Source: DATKBT01 sp035546295
GTDB taxonomy: Bacteria > Acidobacteriota > Thermoanaerobaculia > Multivoradales > Multivoraceae
DNA: 16,166 nt
Reading direction: 5' to 3'
Assembly: GCA_035546295.1 (NCBI GenBank)
Contig: DATKBT010000159.1
Span: 1-16,166 of the forward strand
Shown: piece by piece, positions 7,750-14,684 of the stretch
How positions within the stretch are numbered: the first letter of the stretch is position 1
Layout of the letters: each line of letters opens with the position of its first letter
Translations under genes and position numbers: made by a program
The notes under the pieces: model-generated
Told to the model about the DNA's origin: nothing
Seen by the model: the letters and a program-made list of their open reading frames with translations, nothing else
Databases searched by the model: none

Positions 7750-8856
7750 CTACTGCGAGGAACCCTCGAGCGTTTCCTTCTCCAGCAGTCGCGCTCCTCG
7801 CATGATGTTTCCCAGGGCGTAGTTGCCCTCGTGGCAGGCGTACTCGTAGACCTTCGCGTCCGGGCCCTCGATGATCGGCCAGGTGAAGTCGCCCTTCCAG
7901 GGAGCGGTCCAGCGATCGGGGTTCTCGACCTCGAAGGCGTAGTGCAGCGTGTCCTCGTCCCAGCGCGTGAATCGCTCGGTGATCTTCAGGCGGTCGACCG
8001 AGCCGAAGCCGAAGCCGCCGGGCTCGTGCTCGAAGTTGGTCGTCTCGACGACGAGGGTGTCCCCCTCCCACCAGCCGATCGAGTCGCCCATCCAGAACTT
8101 GATGTCGGCCGGGGGGTGCTGGGAGTTCAGGCGGATGACCCTCACGTCGTGGACCATCTCGTTGAGGAGCATCACCCGGTCGTCGGTCTGGACGATCCGC
8201 TTGGCGTTGTTGTAGAGCGCGGGGAGCGCCGGCACGATCGAGCCGAAGCTGGAGAGGCAGCGCTCGGCGAGCGGCCGCATCTCGGGGTCGTCGTAGGGGC
8301 CGGGGCGATCCCACTCGGCCCAGTACGCGGTGCCGTCGTTGGGCCGGAACAGGTCACGCAGGGCGCCCATCTGAGACATCGCCTGGGGGGTGAGAGGCGG
8401 CTGGCGTCCGTTTTCGGGCTCGGTGATGATCGAGGTGCGGAACTGTCCGTCGACCTCGACCACGGAGTCGCCGCGGTCGATCCAGAAGTTGTTGTAGCCG
8501 CCGACGTTGCCGGCGCCCAGGATCTCGCGCTCGGCATCGTCGAGACCGACCGGAGGCGCACCCCCCTCCTCGGGGGCGCCCCGCTCGGGATCGCTGGCCT
8601 GCGCGCCCTTGGCCAGGAACTCGCGCTCCTCCTGCTCGATGGCGAGCGCCTGCTCCCTGGTCAGGTACAGGTTGTCGCCGAAATGCGCGGGCCGCTGCAG
8701 CGGCGTGAGGGTCGCGATGTCGTAGGTGCCGGAGAGATCCGGCTTGCCGTTCGGCATGCGCGGCACATCGCCCTCCTCAGCCGCGCTCGGCGACGCCAGC
8801 GCCCCGAGGATCAGGACGACGAGCGGAGGCGTGATCAGGCCGGGGCGTCTCTTCAT
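7750..8856 (-). CDS. Secreted protein of uncharacterised 'YEYACHEGNYA' family, paralogue 1
   Basis: This is a 368-aa protein with a Sec signal peptide (about residues 1-26, ending SAA). Function is unknown to me. It starts after the signal with a conserved MPNGKPDLSGTYD block, then GNVGGYNNFW, FRTSIITEPENGR, RIVQTDDRVMLLNEMVHDV, the block WMGDSIGWWEGDTLVVETT, and near the C-terminus VYEYACHEGNYALGNI. These blocks recur in the paralogue at 14685-15809. Such proteins occur in multiple copies in Acidobacteriota-like genomes, often beside PQQ dehydrogenases, as here: the dehydrogenase gene ends 88 bp upstream on the same strand. The start is fixed by GGAG six bases before the ATG; that SD lies in a duplicated hairpin (see 8859-8904). 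The conserved Asn/Trp/His and a single conserved Cys could be ligands or structural; no catalytic motif is recognisable. Confidence 0.85.
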   Translation of the reverse strand: MKRRPGLITPPLVVLILGALASPSAAEEGDVPRMPNGKPDLSGTYDIATLTPLQRPAHFGDNLYLTREQALAIEQEEREFLAKGAQASDPERGAPEEGGAPPVGLDDAEREILGAGNVGGYNNFWIDRGDSVVEVDGQFRTSIITEPENGRQPPLTPQAMSQMGALRDLFRPNDGTAYWAEWDRPGPYDDPEMRPLAERCLSSFGSIVPALPALYNNAKRIVQTDDRVMLLNEMVHDVRVIRLNSQHPPADIKFWMGDSIGWWEGDTLVVETTNFEHEPGGFGFGSVDRLKITERFTRWDEDTLHYAFEVENPDRWTAPWKGDFTWPIIEGPDAKVYEYACHEGNYALGNIMRGARLLEKETLEGSSQ

Positions 8857-8858
8857 GG

Positions 8859-8904
8859 CGAGCTCCTTTGGAGCAGAGATCCGAGCTCCCTTGGAGCAGA
8901 GATC
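8859..8904 (-). repeat. Tandem 23-bp duplication carrying the ribosome binding site hairpin
   Basis: Positions 8859-8881 and 8882-8904 are two adjacent 23-bp copies differing at a single base. Read on the minus strand each contains GCTCC-AAA/AAG-GGAGC, an inverted repeat whose 3' arm holds the GGAG. In the copy nearest the gene this GGAG is the Shine-Dalgarno element six bases before the ATG. In mRNA the five-base stem would therefore pair with the SD. The second copy could act as a decoy or permit alternative pairing. Confidence 0.8.
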
Positions 8905-8944
8905 AGAGGCCGACGATCATCCGATTCTCTCACGGCGAATTCCC

Positions 8945-10903
8945 TCACGGCAGCGCCAGCGCGATGAGACCCGATCCGCCCCCGCCGCTGGTCGCGAAGA
9001 CGATGTACTGCTTGCCGCCCTGCATGTAGCTCATCGGCGTGCCGCCCGGGCGCGCCGGCAGCTCGACGTTGGCGACGACCTCGCCGGTCGCCTTCTCGTA
9101 GGCGGTGAGATAGGCCTCGGCGCCCACCTCTCCGGCGACCCGGCTGGCGATCGCGCCCTGGCCGAGGAACAGCAGCGTCTTGGTGAGCAGCGGTCCCGCG
9201 AAGCTCGCCGAGCCGACCGGCCCCGGGTCGGGGATCCCCAGGTCGACGATCTTCTGGCGGATACCCTCGCCGTGCGGCACCTGCCAGGCGATGGCTCCCT
9301 TCGAGAGGTGGTAGGCGGTCACCCGGCCGTACGGCGGCTTGGTGATCGGCAGACCCTCGGGACCGCTGATGCCCGTCACCGCCTGGTGCTGCCCCTGCAG
9401 CGCCTCCTGCCGCGGAGCGCCCCGGATGTAGTCGAGGTTCGAGCGCGACGGGTCGGGCTTCTGCAGCCCGACCACGGTCGGGTTGGAGAACGAGGGGACG
9501 TAGAACATCGCGGTCTCGGGGTCGAAGGCGGCGCCGCCCCAGTTGGCGCCCCCCGCCCACCCCGGGAACTGGACGGTTCCCCAGATCTCGTCGGTGACCA
9601 GGACCGGCGGCGTGAAGATCGGCCCGACCTTGAAGTTCTTCAGGATCTCCATCGCCTCGGCGCGGATCTCGGGCGTGAAGTCGACGATCGTCTCGTCGGT
9701 GATCCCCTGGGGCTCGAAGGGGGGCGGCTTGGTCGGGAACGGCTGGGTCGGCGAGGTCTGCTCGCCCGGCACGTCCGACTGCGGCACAGGTCGCTCCTCG
9801 ATCGGCCAGATCGGCTCGCCGGTCACCCGGTCAAAGGCGTAGACGAACCCCTGCTTGGTGATCACGGCCACGCCCTTGCGCTCCCTCCCGTCGATCGTCG
9901 CGTCGAACAGGGTGGGCGCCGCCGGGATGTCGTAGTCCCACAGCCCATGGTGGACGAGCTGGTAGTGCCAGACGTACTCGCCGGTCGCCGCCTTGACGCA
10001 GACGATGGATTCGGCGAAGAGGTTGTCGCCCTTGCGATGCCCGCCGTACCAGTCGTTGGTCGGGGTGCCGAACGGCAGGTAGACGAGGCCGAGCTCGGCG
10101 TCCGCCGACAGGTTGGTCCAGACGTTGGCGTTGCCGGTGTAGTCGGCGGACCCCTCCTCCCAGGTGTCGTAGCCCTTCTCCCCCTTCATCGGCGGGTTGT
10201 GGAAGGTCCAGGCGAGCTCCCCGGTGCGCACGTCGAACGCGCGGACGTCGCCGGGCGGCATCTCCTTGCGGGTCGGCCCGTCGAAGATCGAGGAGCCGAC
10301 GATCACCACGTCGCCGACCACCAGCGGCGCCGACATGATCGTGTAGTAGCGGCGGCTGGTCTCGCGGCGCAGGGTGGCGATCAGGTCGACCTTGCCGCCC
10401 TCGCCGAAGCTCTCGATCGGCTTTCCCGTCTCGGCATCGATCGCCCACAGCGTCGAGTCGTTCGACGGCTGGAACAGCCGCTCCTGCTCGCCGGCGGTCC
10501 AGTAGGCGACGCCCCGGCTGTTGAAGCCGAGGTTGGTCGGACGGCCTGCCTCGTAGGCCTTGGTGTCGTAGACCCACAGCGTCTCGCCGCTGGTGGCGTC
10601 GATCGCGGCGACCTGGCCGAGCGGCGTGTTGACGAACAGGCGGTTGCCGACCTCGAGCGGCGTCGACTTGAAGCCGAAGGACATCATGCGCCGGTCGGCG
10701 GCGGCGAGGGCGTCGTCGGGAGACTCCCAGGTCCAAACGACCCGGAGCTTCGCGACGTTGCCGGCGTCGATCTGGTCGAACGGCACGTACTGCGACGCGC
10801 CGAGCTCGCCGTGGTAGGTGGGCCAGTCGGAGTCGCCGGCCGGCTGACCCAGCGCGGCGGTGGCGACGAGCGCGAGGATCGGGAAGGGCGAATGTCGTTG
10901 CAT
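8945..10903 (-). CDS. PQQ-dependent dehydrogenase (quinoprotein, secreted)
   Basis: This is a periplasmic quinoprotein oxidising an alcohol or sugar with pyrroloquinoline quinone; the substrate cannot be read from sequence. I chose ATG 10901-10903 (652 aa), which gives a signal peptide ending near residue 19 (ALG|QPAGDSDW); a weak GAGG lies about ten bases upstream. Family blocks are in order: WPTYHGELGASQYVPFDQI (27-45), WVYDTKAYEAGR (110-121), WHYQLVHHGLWDYDIPAAP (312-330), the tryptophan-docking type block GGANWGGAAFDPETAMFYV (451-469) and GGTPMSYMQGGKQYIVFAT near the end. These are characteristic of glucose/alcohol-type quinoproteins. No C-terminal heme c domain is present, so electrons must leave via a separate carrier. 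The partner gene at 7750-8856 follows on the same strand. Confidence 0.92.
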   Translation of the reverse strand: MQRHSPFPILALVATAALGQPAGDSDWPTYHGELGASQYVPFDQIDAGNVAKLRVVWTWESPDDALAAADRRMMSFGFKSTPLEVGNRLFVNTPLGQVAAIDATSGETLWVYDTKAYEAGRPTNLGFNSRGVAYWTAGEQERLFQPSNDSTLWAIDAETGKPIESFGEGGKVDLIATLRRETSRRYYTIMSAPLVVGDVVIVGSSIFDGPTRKEMPPGDVRAFDVRTGELAWTFHNPPMKGEKGYDTWEEGSADYTGNANVWTNLSADAELGLVYLPFGTPTNDWYGGHRKGDNLFAESIVCVKAATGEYVWHYQLVHHGLWDYDIPAAPTLFDATIDGRERKGVAVITKQGFVYAFDRVTGEPIWPIEERPVPQSDVPGEQTSPTQPFPTKPPPFEPQGITDETIVDFTPEIRAEAMEILKNFKVGPIFTPPVLVTDEIWGTVQFPGWAGGANWGGAAFDPETAMFYVPSFSNPTVVGLQKPDPSRSNLDYIRGAPRQEALQGQHQAVTGISGPEGLPITKPPYGRVTAYHLSKGAIAWQVPHGEGIRQKIVDLGIPDPGPVGSASFAGPLLTKTLLFLGQGAIASRVAGEVGAEAYLTAYEKATGEVVANVELPARPGGTPMSYMQGGKQYIVFATSGGGGSGLIALALP

Positions 10904-11191
10904 GGTCGGCGGACCTCTTCGGGAGCGGGGCGGCGATCCCTTCTCGGTGTGCGGTAGTCGGACGCCGGGAACCGCAGTTTGTTTCGTTCCGGGAGGCGGT
11001 GCGAGGCCGGCGGCGAGGGACGGCAAGGCGAGGGCGGCTGCCGGATGGTCCCGGCTCAACGGCGAGCGAGGGGATTCCACCCGCGCGAGGAGCCGGCCGT
11101 CGAACCGCCTCGCGAGCGCGCTTCGGCACCCATCGATTCCGTCGGATACGACCTCGCATCGTCGTTGCCCGTCGGGTCCCCGAACCGTGGC
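10904..11191. other. Divergent intergenic region without a recognisable gene
   Basis: This stretch separates the PQQ dehydrogenase (minus) from the divergent secreted-protein gene (plus). It has open frames on both strands, but they lack export signals, ribosome sites or recognisable family features and appear to be high-GC artefacts. A short A-rich patch lies around 10974-10986 on the minus strand. I see no convincing promoter for the dehydrogenase and no clear dyad operator. Confidence 0.5.
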
Positions 11192-11197
11192 TATAAT
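11192..11197 (+). promoter_or_regulatory. Perfect TATAAT -10 box upstream of the 11298 gene
   Basis: TATAAT is an exact -10 hexamer in an otherwise very GC-rich region, with TG four to three bases before it, one base off the extended -10 spacing. The best -35-like element, TTGCCC at 11165-11170, has a long 21-base spacer, so the -35 contribution is doubtful. Transcription from here would give a leader of roughly 95 bases before the ATG at 11298. Confidence 0.5.
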
Positions 11198-11297
11198 CGG
11201 TCAATCAGTCAACAACGACGTTCCACTCACGCATCGCGCCGGAGGATTCCGCCGGAGCGAATGCCTCGATCCCGGGACCACTCGACCGACGACGGAC

Positions 11298-12158
11298 ATG
11301 ACTTCGAGACCAATCCGCCCGAACCGACACTCCTCACGCGCCGGCCTCCTCGCGACCGCCGGCGCCCTCCTCGCCGCCGGTGCGCTCAGCGCCCGCCAGC
11401 TTCCGCTGTCGCCCCCGCGTGATGCGGGACAGACCGTCACCCCCGTGTTCGAGGGCTGGTACCCCAACCCCGACGGCACCTTCTCGCTCTCGTTCGGCTA
11501 CTACAACCGCAATCGTGAGCAGGTGATCGAGATCCCGATCGGATCCGGGAACTTCTTCGAGCCGGGACCGCAGGACCTCGGACAGCCGACCGAGTTCCAT
11601 CCGCAGCGCCACTGGGGCGTGTTCACGGTCAAGGTCCCGGCCGACTTCGGCGCCCAGAGGCTCGTCTGGACGCTCGAGAGCGCCGGCGAGACGTTCGCCG
11701 TCCCCGGGCATCTCGAGAAGGACTGGCTGCTCGACGCCAAGCTCGATCCGGCCTCCGGCAACACTCCGCCCCTGCTCAAGTTCGACCGCGCGGACGAAGG
11801 CGGGCGCGGGCCCGACGCCATCGTCGCGGGACCGGTGCGGGCGAACGTCGGAGAGCCCCTCGAGATCACCGTGTGGGCCACCGACGACGAGATCCAGCGC
11901 AGCACCTTCAGCCGCCAGCGCGAGCCCATCCTCCTCACCTGGTTCAAGCACCGCGGCCCCGGGAAGGTGGAGTTCAGCGAGCGCGAGCCGGCGGTCGACA
12001 AGGAGAACGAAGGCCGCTCGCAGACCCGGGCGACGTTTTCCGCACCCGGGGAGTACGTCCTGCGCGTGCGCGCGGTCGACTACTCGGGGCTGTCGAGCGG
12101 CGGCCATTCCCAGTGCTGCTGGAGCAACGGCTATCTGAAGGTCGCCGTCGAGGACTGA
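11298..12158 (+). CDS. Secreted protein of unknown function with C-terminal Ig/PKD-like segment
   Basis: This is a 286-aa protein not assigned to a characterised family. The ATG at 11298 gives an N-terminal signal (Arg-rich, then AGLLATAGALLAAGALSA); the upstream open frame lacks any signal and is taken as non-coding. The start has only a weak GACGG upstream. The mature part begins with the conserved block TPVFEGWYPNPDGTFSLSFG, then YYNRNREQVIEIPIG, WGVFTVKVPADFG and ASGNTPPLLKF. The last 90 residues resemble an immunoglobulin/PKD-like beta domain (GEPLEITVWATDD, then GEYVLRVRAVDYSG), ending with HSQCCWSNGY, where two adjacent cysteines stand out. Similar proteins are common in Acidobacteriota-like genomes near PQQ dehydrogenases and cytochrome/monooxygenase genes. 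It is probably extracellular or periplasmic, with an unknown role. Confidence 0.8.
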   Translation: MTSRPIRPNRHSSRAGLLATAGALLAAGALSARQLPLSPPRDAGQTVTPVFEGWYPNPDGTFSLSFGYYNRNREQVIEIPIGSGNFFEPGPQDLGQPTEFHPQRHWGVFTVKVPADFGAQRLVWTLESAGETFAVPGHLEKDWLLDAKLDPASGNTPPLLKFDRADEGGRGPDAIVAGPVRANVGEPLEITVWATDDEIQRSTFSRQREPILLTWFKHRGPGKVEFSEREPAVDKENEGRSQTRATFSAPGEYVLRVRAVDYSGLSSGGHSQCCWSNGYLKVAVED

Positions 12159-12202
12159 GCCGGGCGCCGGCCTCGAGGCGGATCGAACCCGCAGGACGGT
12201 GT

Positions 12203-12446
12203 AAAGTCAGAGAGCGATGGAAACGCGGACCGCTCTAGGTCGACTAGGCCAGCGGGAAGCTCACAGAATGAGAAGCTTGATCAAGCAGCACCGAAACGAC
12301 CTGGAATCAGCGGTTTCCAGGCCTAGTCGGCCTGAGCCCGCGCCGCTTACGGCGCTTGGGCGGGAAGCCTTGGTCCTGCGCTTGCGCGGGACCAACGAGC
12401 ACACTCCGCTGAGGCCCGAAGGGCCGGAGGCGGAGAAGAACATGAG
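12203..12446 (+). ncRNA. Candidate structured RNA or non-autonomous mobile element
   Basis: The gap before the cytochrome gene is packed with inverted repeats. AGAGCG (12211-12216) pairs with CGCTCT (12231-12236). CGACTAGGCC (12241-12250) pairs with GGCCTAGTCG (12320-12329) as a long-range stem. CTCA/TGAG (12260-12263 and 12269-12272) form a small hairpin. GCTTGATCAAGC (12275-12286) is a perfect palindrome. CTGGAA (12301-12306) pairs with TTCCAG (12315-12320). GCGCCG (12340-12345) pairs with CGGCGC (12350-12355). TTGGTCCTGCG (12370-12380) pairs with CGCGGGACCAA (12385-12395) around a CTTG tetraloop. CTCCGC (12404-12409) pairs with GCGGAG (12430-12435) and encloses GGCCC-GAA-GGGCC. AGGTCG (12237-12242) can also pair with CGACCT (12297-12302), an alternative or pseudoknot. 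It does not match tmRNA, RNase P or 6S RNA as I know them. A HEARO/IscB-type guide RNA or related IS200/IS605-derived element is one possibility. The strand is uncertain. Confidence 0.6.
12392..12446 (+). repeat. 55-bp dispersed repeat, copy 1
   Basis: This segment is identical over 55 bases, in inverted orientation, to 15980-16034. Similarity continues past 12446 for about 20 more bases with one indel and a few mismatches (CGGGCTCGTGGT here versus CGGCTCGTGGT there). It contains the CTCCGC/GCGGAG hairpin with inner GGCCC-GAA-GGGCC. Its left boundary falls inside the 3' arm of the CTTG-loop hairpin. Confidence 0.9.
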
Positions 12447-12522
12447 CTAGCGGGCTCGTGGTATGACCGCGGCCCCGCCCCCGCAACTCGCGGGGGAGGG
12501 TGACCACCACGAGCCCGGTAGC
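12446..12522 (+). repeat. 17-bp imperfect inverted repeat enclosing a C/G hairpin, just before the cytochrome gene
   Basis: GCTAGCGGGCTCGTGGT (12446-12462) pairs with ACCACGAGCCCGGTAGC (12506-12522), 16 of 17 bases, including 12 perfect consecutive pairs. Inside, CCCCCGC (12478-12484) pairs with GCGGGGG (12490-12496) around AACTC. The structure ends six bases before the AGGAGG of the next gene. It could be the end structure of the upstream element, a terminator lacking a U-tract, or a 5'-leader fold affecting translation. The similar but not identical palindrome beside copy 2 (15932-15943 with 15969-15980) argues that it belongs to the repeat element. Confidence 0.75.
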
Positions 12523-12539
12523 CTCGTCAGGAGGGCGCC

Positions 12540-13946
12540 ATGGCCATCATCGACTCCACCTCCCGAACCGCCGGCACGAGGAGGCCCAGCTTCCTGCTGC
12601 TTCTGCTGCTCCTGCTGCTCCTAGCCGCTCCTCTCGCGGCGGTCGCCGCGAACACGGCCGTCGACGTCGTCGAGGAGCCGACCTTCGCGCGGGACATCGC
12701 CCCGATCTTCCAGGCGAAGTGCCAGTCCTGCCACCAGCCCGAGTCGGTGGCGCCGATGGCGCTGCTCACCTACGAGCAGACCCGTCCCTGGGCGCGCTCG
12801 ATCAAGCGCGCGGTGGCCAACCGCCGCATGCCCCCCTGGCACATCGACAAGAACGTCGGCATCCGCCACTTCAAGAACGACCGGTCGCTCTCCGACGCCG
12901 AGATCGACACCATCCTCCGCTGGGTCGACAACGGCGCCCCCTTCGGCGACGCCGCCGACCTCCCGGAGCCGGTCGAGTGGCCGGATCCGCAGGACTGGCA
13001 GCTCGCCGCCGAGTTCGGCGAGCCCGACCTCGTGATCAAGAGCCTGCCGTTCACGGTCCCCGCCGCCGGTCAGGACAAGTGGTGGCGGCCCACCGTCGAC
13101 ACCGGCCTCACCGAGCCCCGCTGGGTCAAGGCGATCGAGATCCGCCCCTCCTTCCCGAGCGGTCGCAAGGTCGTCCACCACGTCCTCGCCAGCCTGATCC
13201 AGGAGGAGGAGGGCATCGTCGGTCTCGCCAGCACCGCGGTCGAGCCGGAGGAGGCCGCCGACAGCCGCCGCCGCGGCGCCGGCCTGTTCATGGAGTGGGC
13301 GGTCGGCAAGGTGGGCGAGGTCTTCCCCGACGGCGCCGGCAAGCTGATGCTGCCGGACTCGCAGATCCGCTTCGAGGTGCACTACCACTCGATCGGCGAG
13401 GAGGTGACGGACGACGTCGTCGAGCTCGGCGTGTATTTCTACCCGAAGGGGGAGGAGCCGGAGAGCCGCACGATCCTCCACGCCTTCCAGGGGCGCAGCG
13501 GCGAGCTCGACATCCCACCTGGAGAGATTGCCATCTCCCAGGGCTTCCACGTGCTGCGGGCGCCGGCTCGGCTCGAGAACTTCCAGCCGCACATGCACAT
13601 GCGGGGCAAGGCGATGTCGCTCGAGGCGATCTACCCGGACGGCCGCTCCGAGCTGATCAACATCGTCGAGAACTTCAACTGGAATTGGCACGTCAATTAC
13701 GTCTATGCCGACGAGGTGGCGCCGGTCCTGCCCAAGGGCACGGTGCTCAAGGTCACGGCGTGGCACGACAACACCGCCGAGAACCCGAACAACCCGGACC
13801 CCGAGCAGTGGGTGGGCTATGGCGATCGCACGGTCGACGAGATGGCGCACCTGTGGGTCGACGTCACCTACCTCGAGCAGGAGCAGTACGAGAAGCTCGT
13901 CGCCGAGCGCAAGCAGAAGGCGGAGAAGACCTCGGAGAGCGAGTAG
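12540..13946 (+). CDS. Secreted cytochrome c fused to a type II copper monooxygenase-like (PHM) domain
   Basis: This is a 468-aa exported protein. AGGAGG (12528-12533) sits before ATG 12540. Residues 18-37 are a signal peptide with an unbroken run of ten leucines. Residues 48-135 are a mono-heme cytochrome: CQSCH (61-65), with RMPPWH giving M97 as a candidate axial ligand. Residues about 160-450 resemble the copper type II, ascorbate-dependent monooxygenase fold (PHM/DBM family). The ligand pattern is complete by eye: HH at 213-214 (VVHHVL) and H281 (FEVHYH) for one copper; HMH at 351-353 (QPHMHMRGK) and M435 (VDEMAHL) for the other. The heme may deliver electrons to copper in place of ascorbate (inference). 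The substrate is unknown. It follows the structured repeat region. The C-terminus is a charged helix. Confidence 0.88.
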   Translation: MAIIDSTSRTAGTRRPSFLLLLLLLLLLAAPLAAVAANTAVDVVEEPTFARDIAPIFQAKCQSCHQPESVAPMALLTYEQTRPWARSIKRAVANRRMPPWHIDKNVGIRHFKNDRSLSDAEIDTILRWVDNGAPFGDAADLPEPVEWPDPQDWQLAAEFGEPDLVIKSLPFTVPAAGQDKWWRPTVDTGLTEPRWVKAIEIRPSFPSGRKVVHHVLASLIQEEEGIVGLASTAVEPEEAADSRRRGAGLFMEWAVGKVGEVFPDGAGKLMLPDSQIRFEVHYHSIGEEVTDDVVELGVYFYPKGEEPESRTILHAFQGRSGELDIPPGEIAISQGFHVLRAPARLENFQPHMHMRGKAMSLEAIYPDGRSELINIVENFNWNWHVNYVYADEVAPVLPKGTVLKVTAWHDNTAENPNNPDPEQWVGYGDRTVDEMAHLWVDVTYLEQEQYEKLVAERKQKAEKTSESE

Positions 13947-13992
13947 CGTCGCCGCGCCCTCTTCTCGGCGCCGGCAGATCCCGGAGCATCGG

Positions 13993-14628
13993 ATGAGAGC
14001 ACTGCCCGGCAACGCCGGAGGAGGGATCGCGGTGGTCACTGCTCTCTTGGCGCTGCCGGTGGCGCTCCCGGTCGCTCCGGTAGCGGGCGGCGTCCAGGAG
14101 ACGACAGCCGGGGAGACGACAGCCGAGCCCACACCGGCGCCATCTGACGCAACGGACGTGACTCGCTCCGAGATCGAGGCCGTGCTCGCCATCCTCGGCG
14201 ATTCCATCGACCAACAGGTCTAGGTGGTCGACGTCGGCAGCGACACGAACGTCGCCGTCGGCGTCCTCCATCGCCGCAAGCTGAGCACGGAGGGGGGGCC
14301 GGTCCGTGGCCTCGTTCACCATGCCGTGACCGAGATCTACTACGTGCTCGAGGGATCGGGAACGCTGGTCACCGGTGGCTCGCTCGAGGAGCCCCGGGCG
14401 TTCCCGGCCGACAGCGCGGTGGTCAGAGAGCTGGTCGGCCCGAGCAGCGGCGGAAGCTCACGCGGCGCGACGAGCCGGCGGATCTCGCAGGGGGACGTCG
14501 TGATCATCCCGGCCGGGGTCTTCCACGCCTTCAGCGAGATCGAGAGCGAGATCCGGTACCTGAGCCTTCGCGTCGACCCCGAGCAGGTGTTGCCGGCCGG
14601 CTACCTCCACCCGGCGCTCCGGGACTAG
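13993..14628 (+). pseudogene. Secreted cupin gene interrupted by an in-frame TAG
   Basis: A single frame runs from ATG 13993 (GGAG at 13982-13985 upstream) to a TAG at 14626-14628, broken only by TAG at 14221-14223. The N-terminal part has a signal peptide (TALLALPVALPVAPVAGG) and ends with SIDQQV. The part after the stop resumes as VVDVGSDTNVAVGVLHRR, which is how the family normally reads across this point (DQQ-x-x-VVD). The downstream part holds cupin motif 1 (HHAVTEIYYVLEGSG) and motif 2 (GDVVIIPAGVFHAFSE). TAG ends several intact neighbours (12540-13946, 7750-8856, 14685-15809), so it is a true stop in this genome. A GTG follows the TAG directly, so reinitiation could make a cytoplasmic cupin without a signal, but no SD is seen. 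Sequencing error is the simplest alternative. Confidence 0.82.
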
Positions 14629-14647
14629 GAGCCCCAGGTCGCTCGTT

Positions 14648-14671
14648 CCGGCCGCCGCGGCGCCGGGCCGG
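14648..14671. terminator. GC-rich hairpin between convergent genes, possible bidirectional terminator
   Basis: CCGGCC (14648-14653) pairs with GGCCGG (14666-14671) around a 12-base GC-rich loop that can pair further. It lies in the 56-bp gap between the cupin frame and the convergent gene at 14685. No T-run follows on either side, so termination is inferred from position and stem only. Confidence 0.35.
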
Positions 14672-14684
14672 GCATCTCCCGCGC

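Noticed and set aside
8726..10957. 743-codon plus-strand frame opposite the PQQ dehydrogenase
   Set aside because: It is a mirror frame of the dehydrogenase codons with no family features; long antisense frames are expected at this GC content.
12203..12446. tmRNA, RNase P RNA or 6S RNA
   Set aside because: The conserved elements of these RNAs that I know (for example, the tRNA-like ends of tmRNA or the conserved core of RNase P) are not present.
12217..12450. A 77-codon plus-strand open frame inside the structured region
   Set aside because: It has no ribosome site and no recognisable family. The 55-bp repeat would encode the same residues in both copies, but the identity is at DNA level, includes hairpin arms and breaks off at different upstream sequence, which fits an RNA/DNA element better than a protein.
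12621..14207. 528-codon minus-strand frame opposite the cytochrome gene
   Set aside because: It lacks any domain and is antisense to a gene with clear heme and copper motifs.
14221..14223. TAG recoded as an amino acid
   Set aside because: Intact neighbouring genes end in TAG and no suppressor or recoding element is visible, so nonsense mutation or error is simpler.
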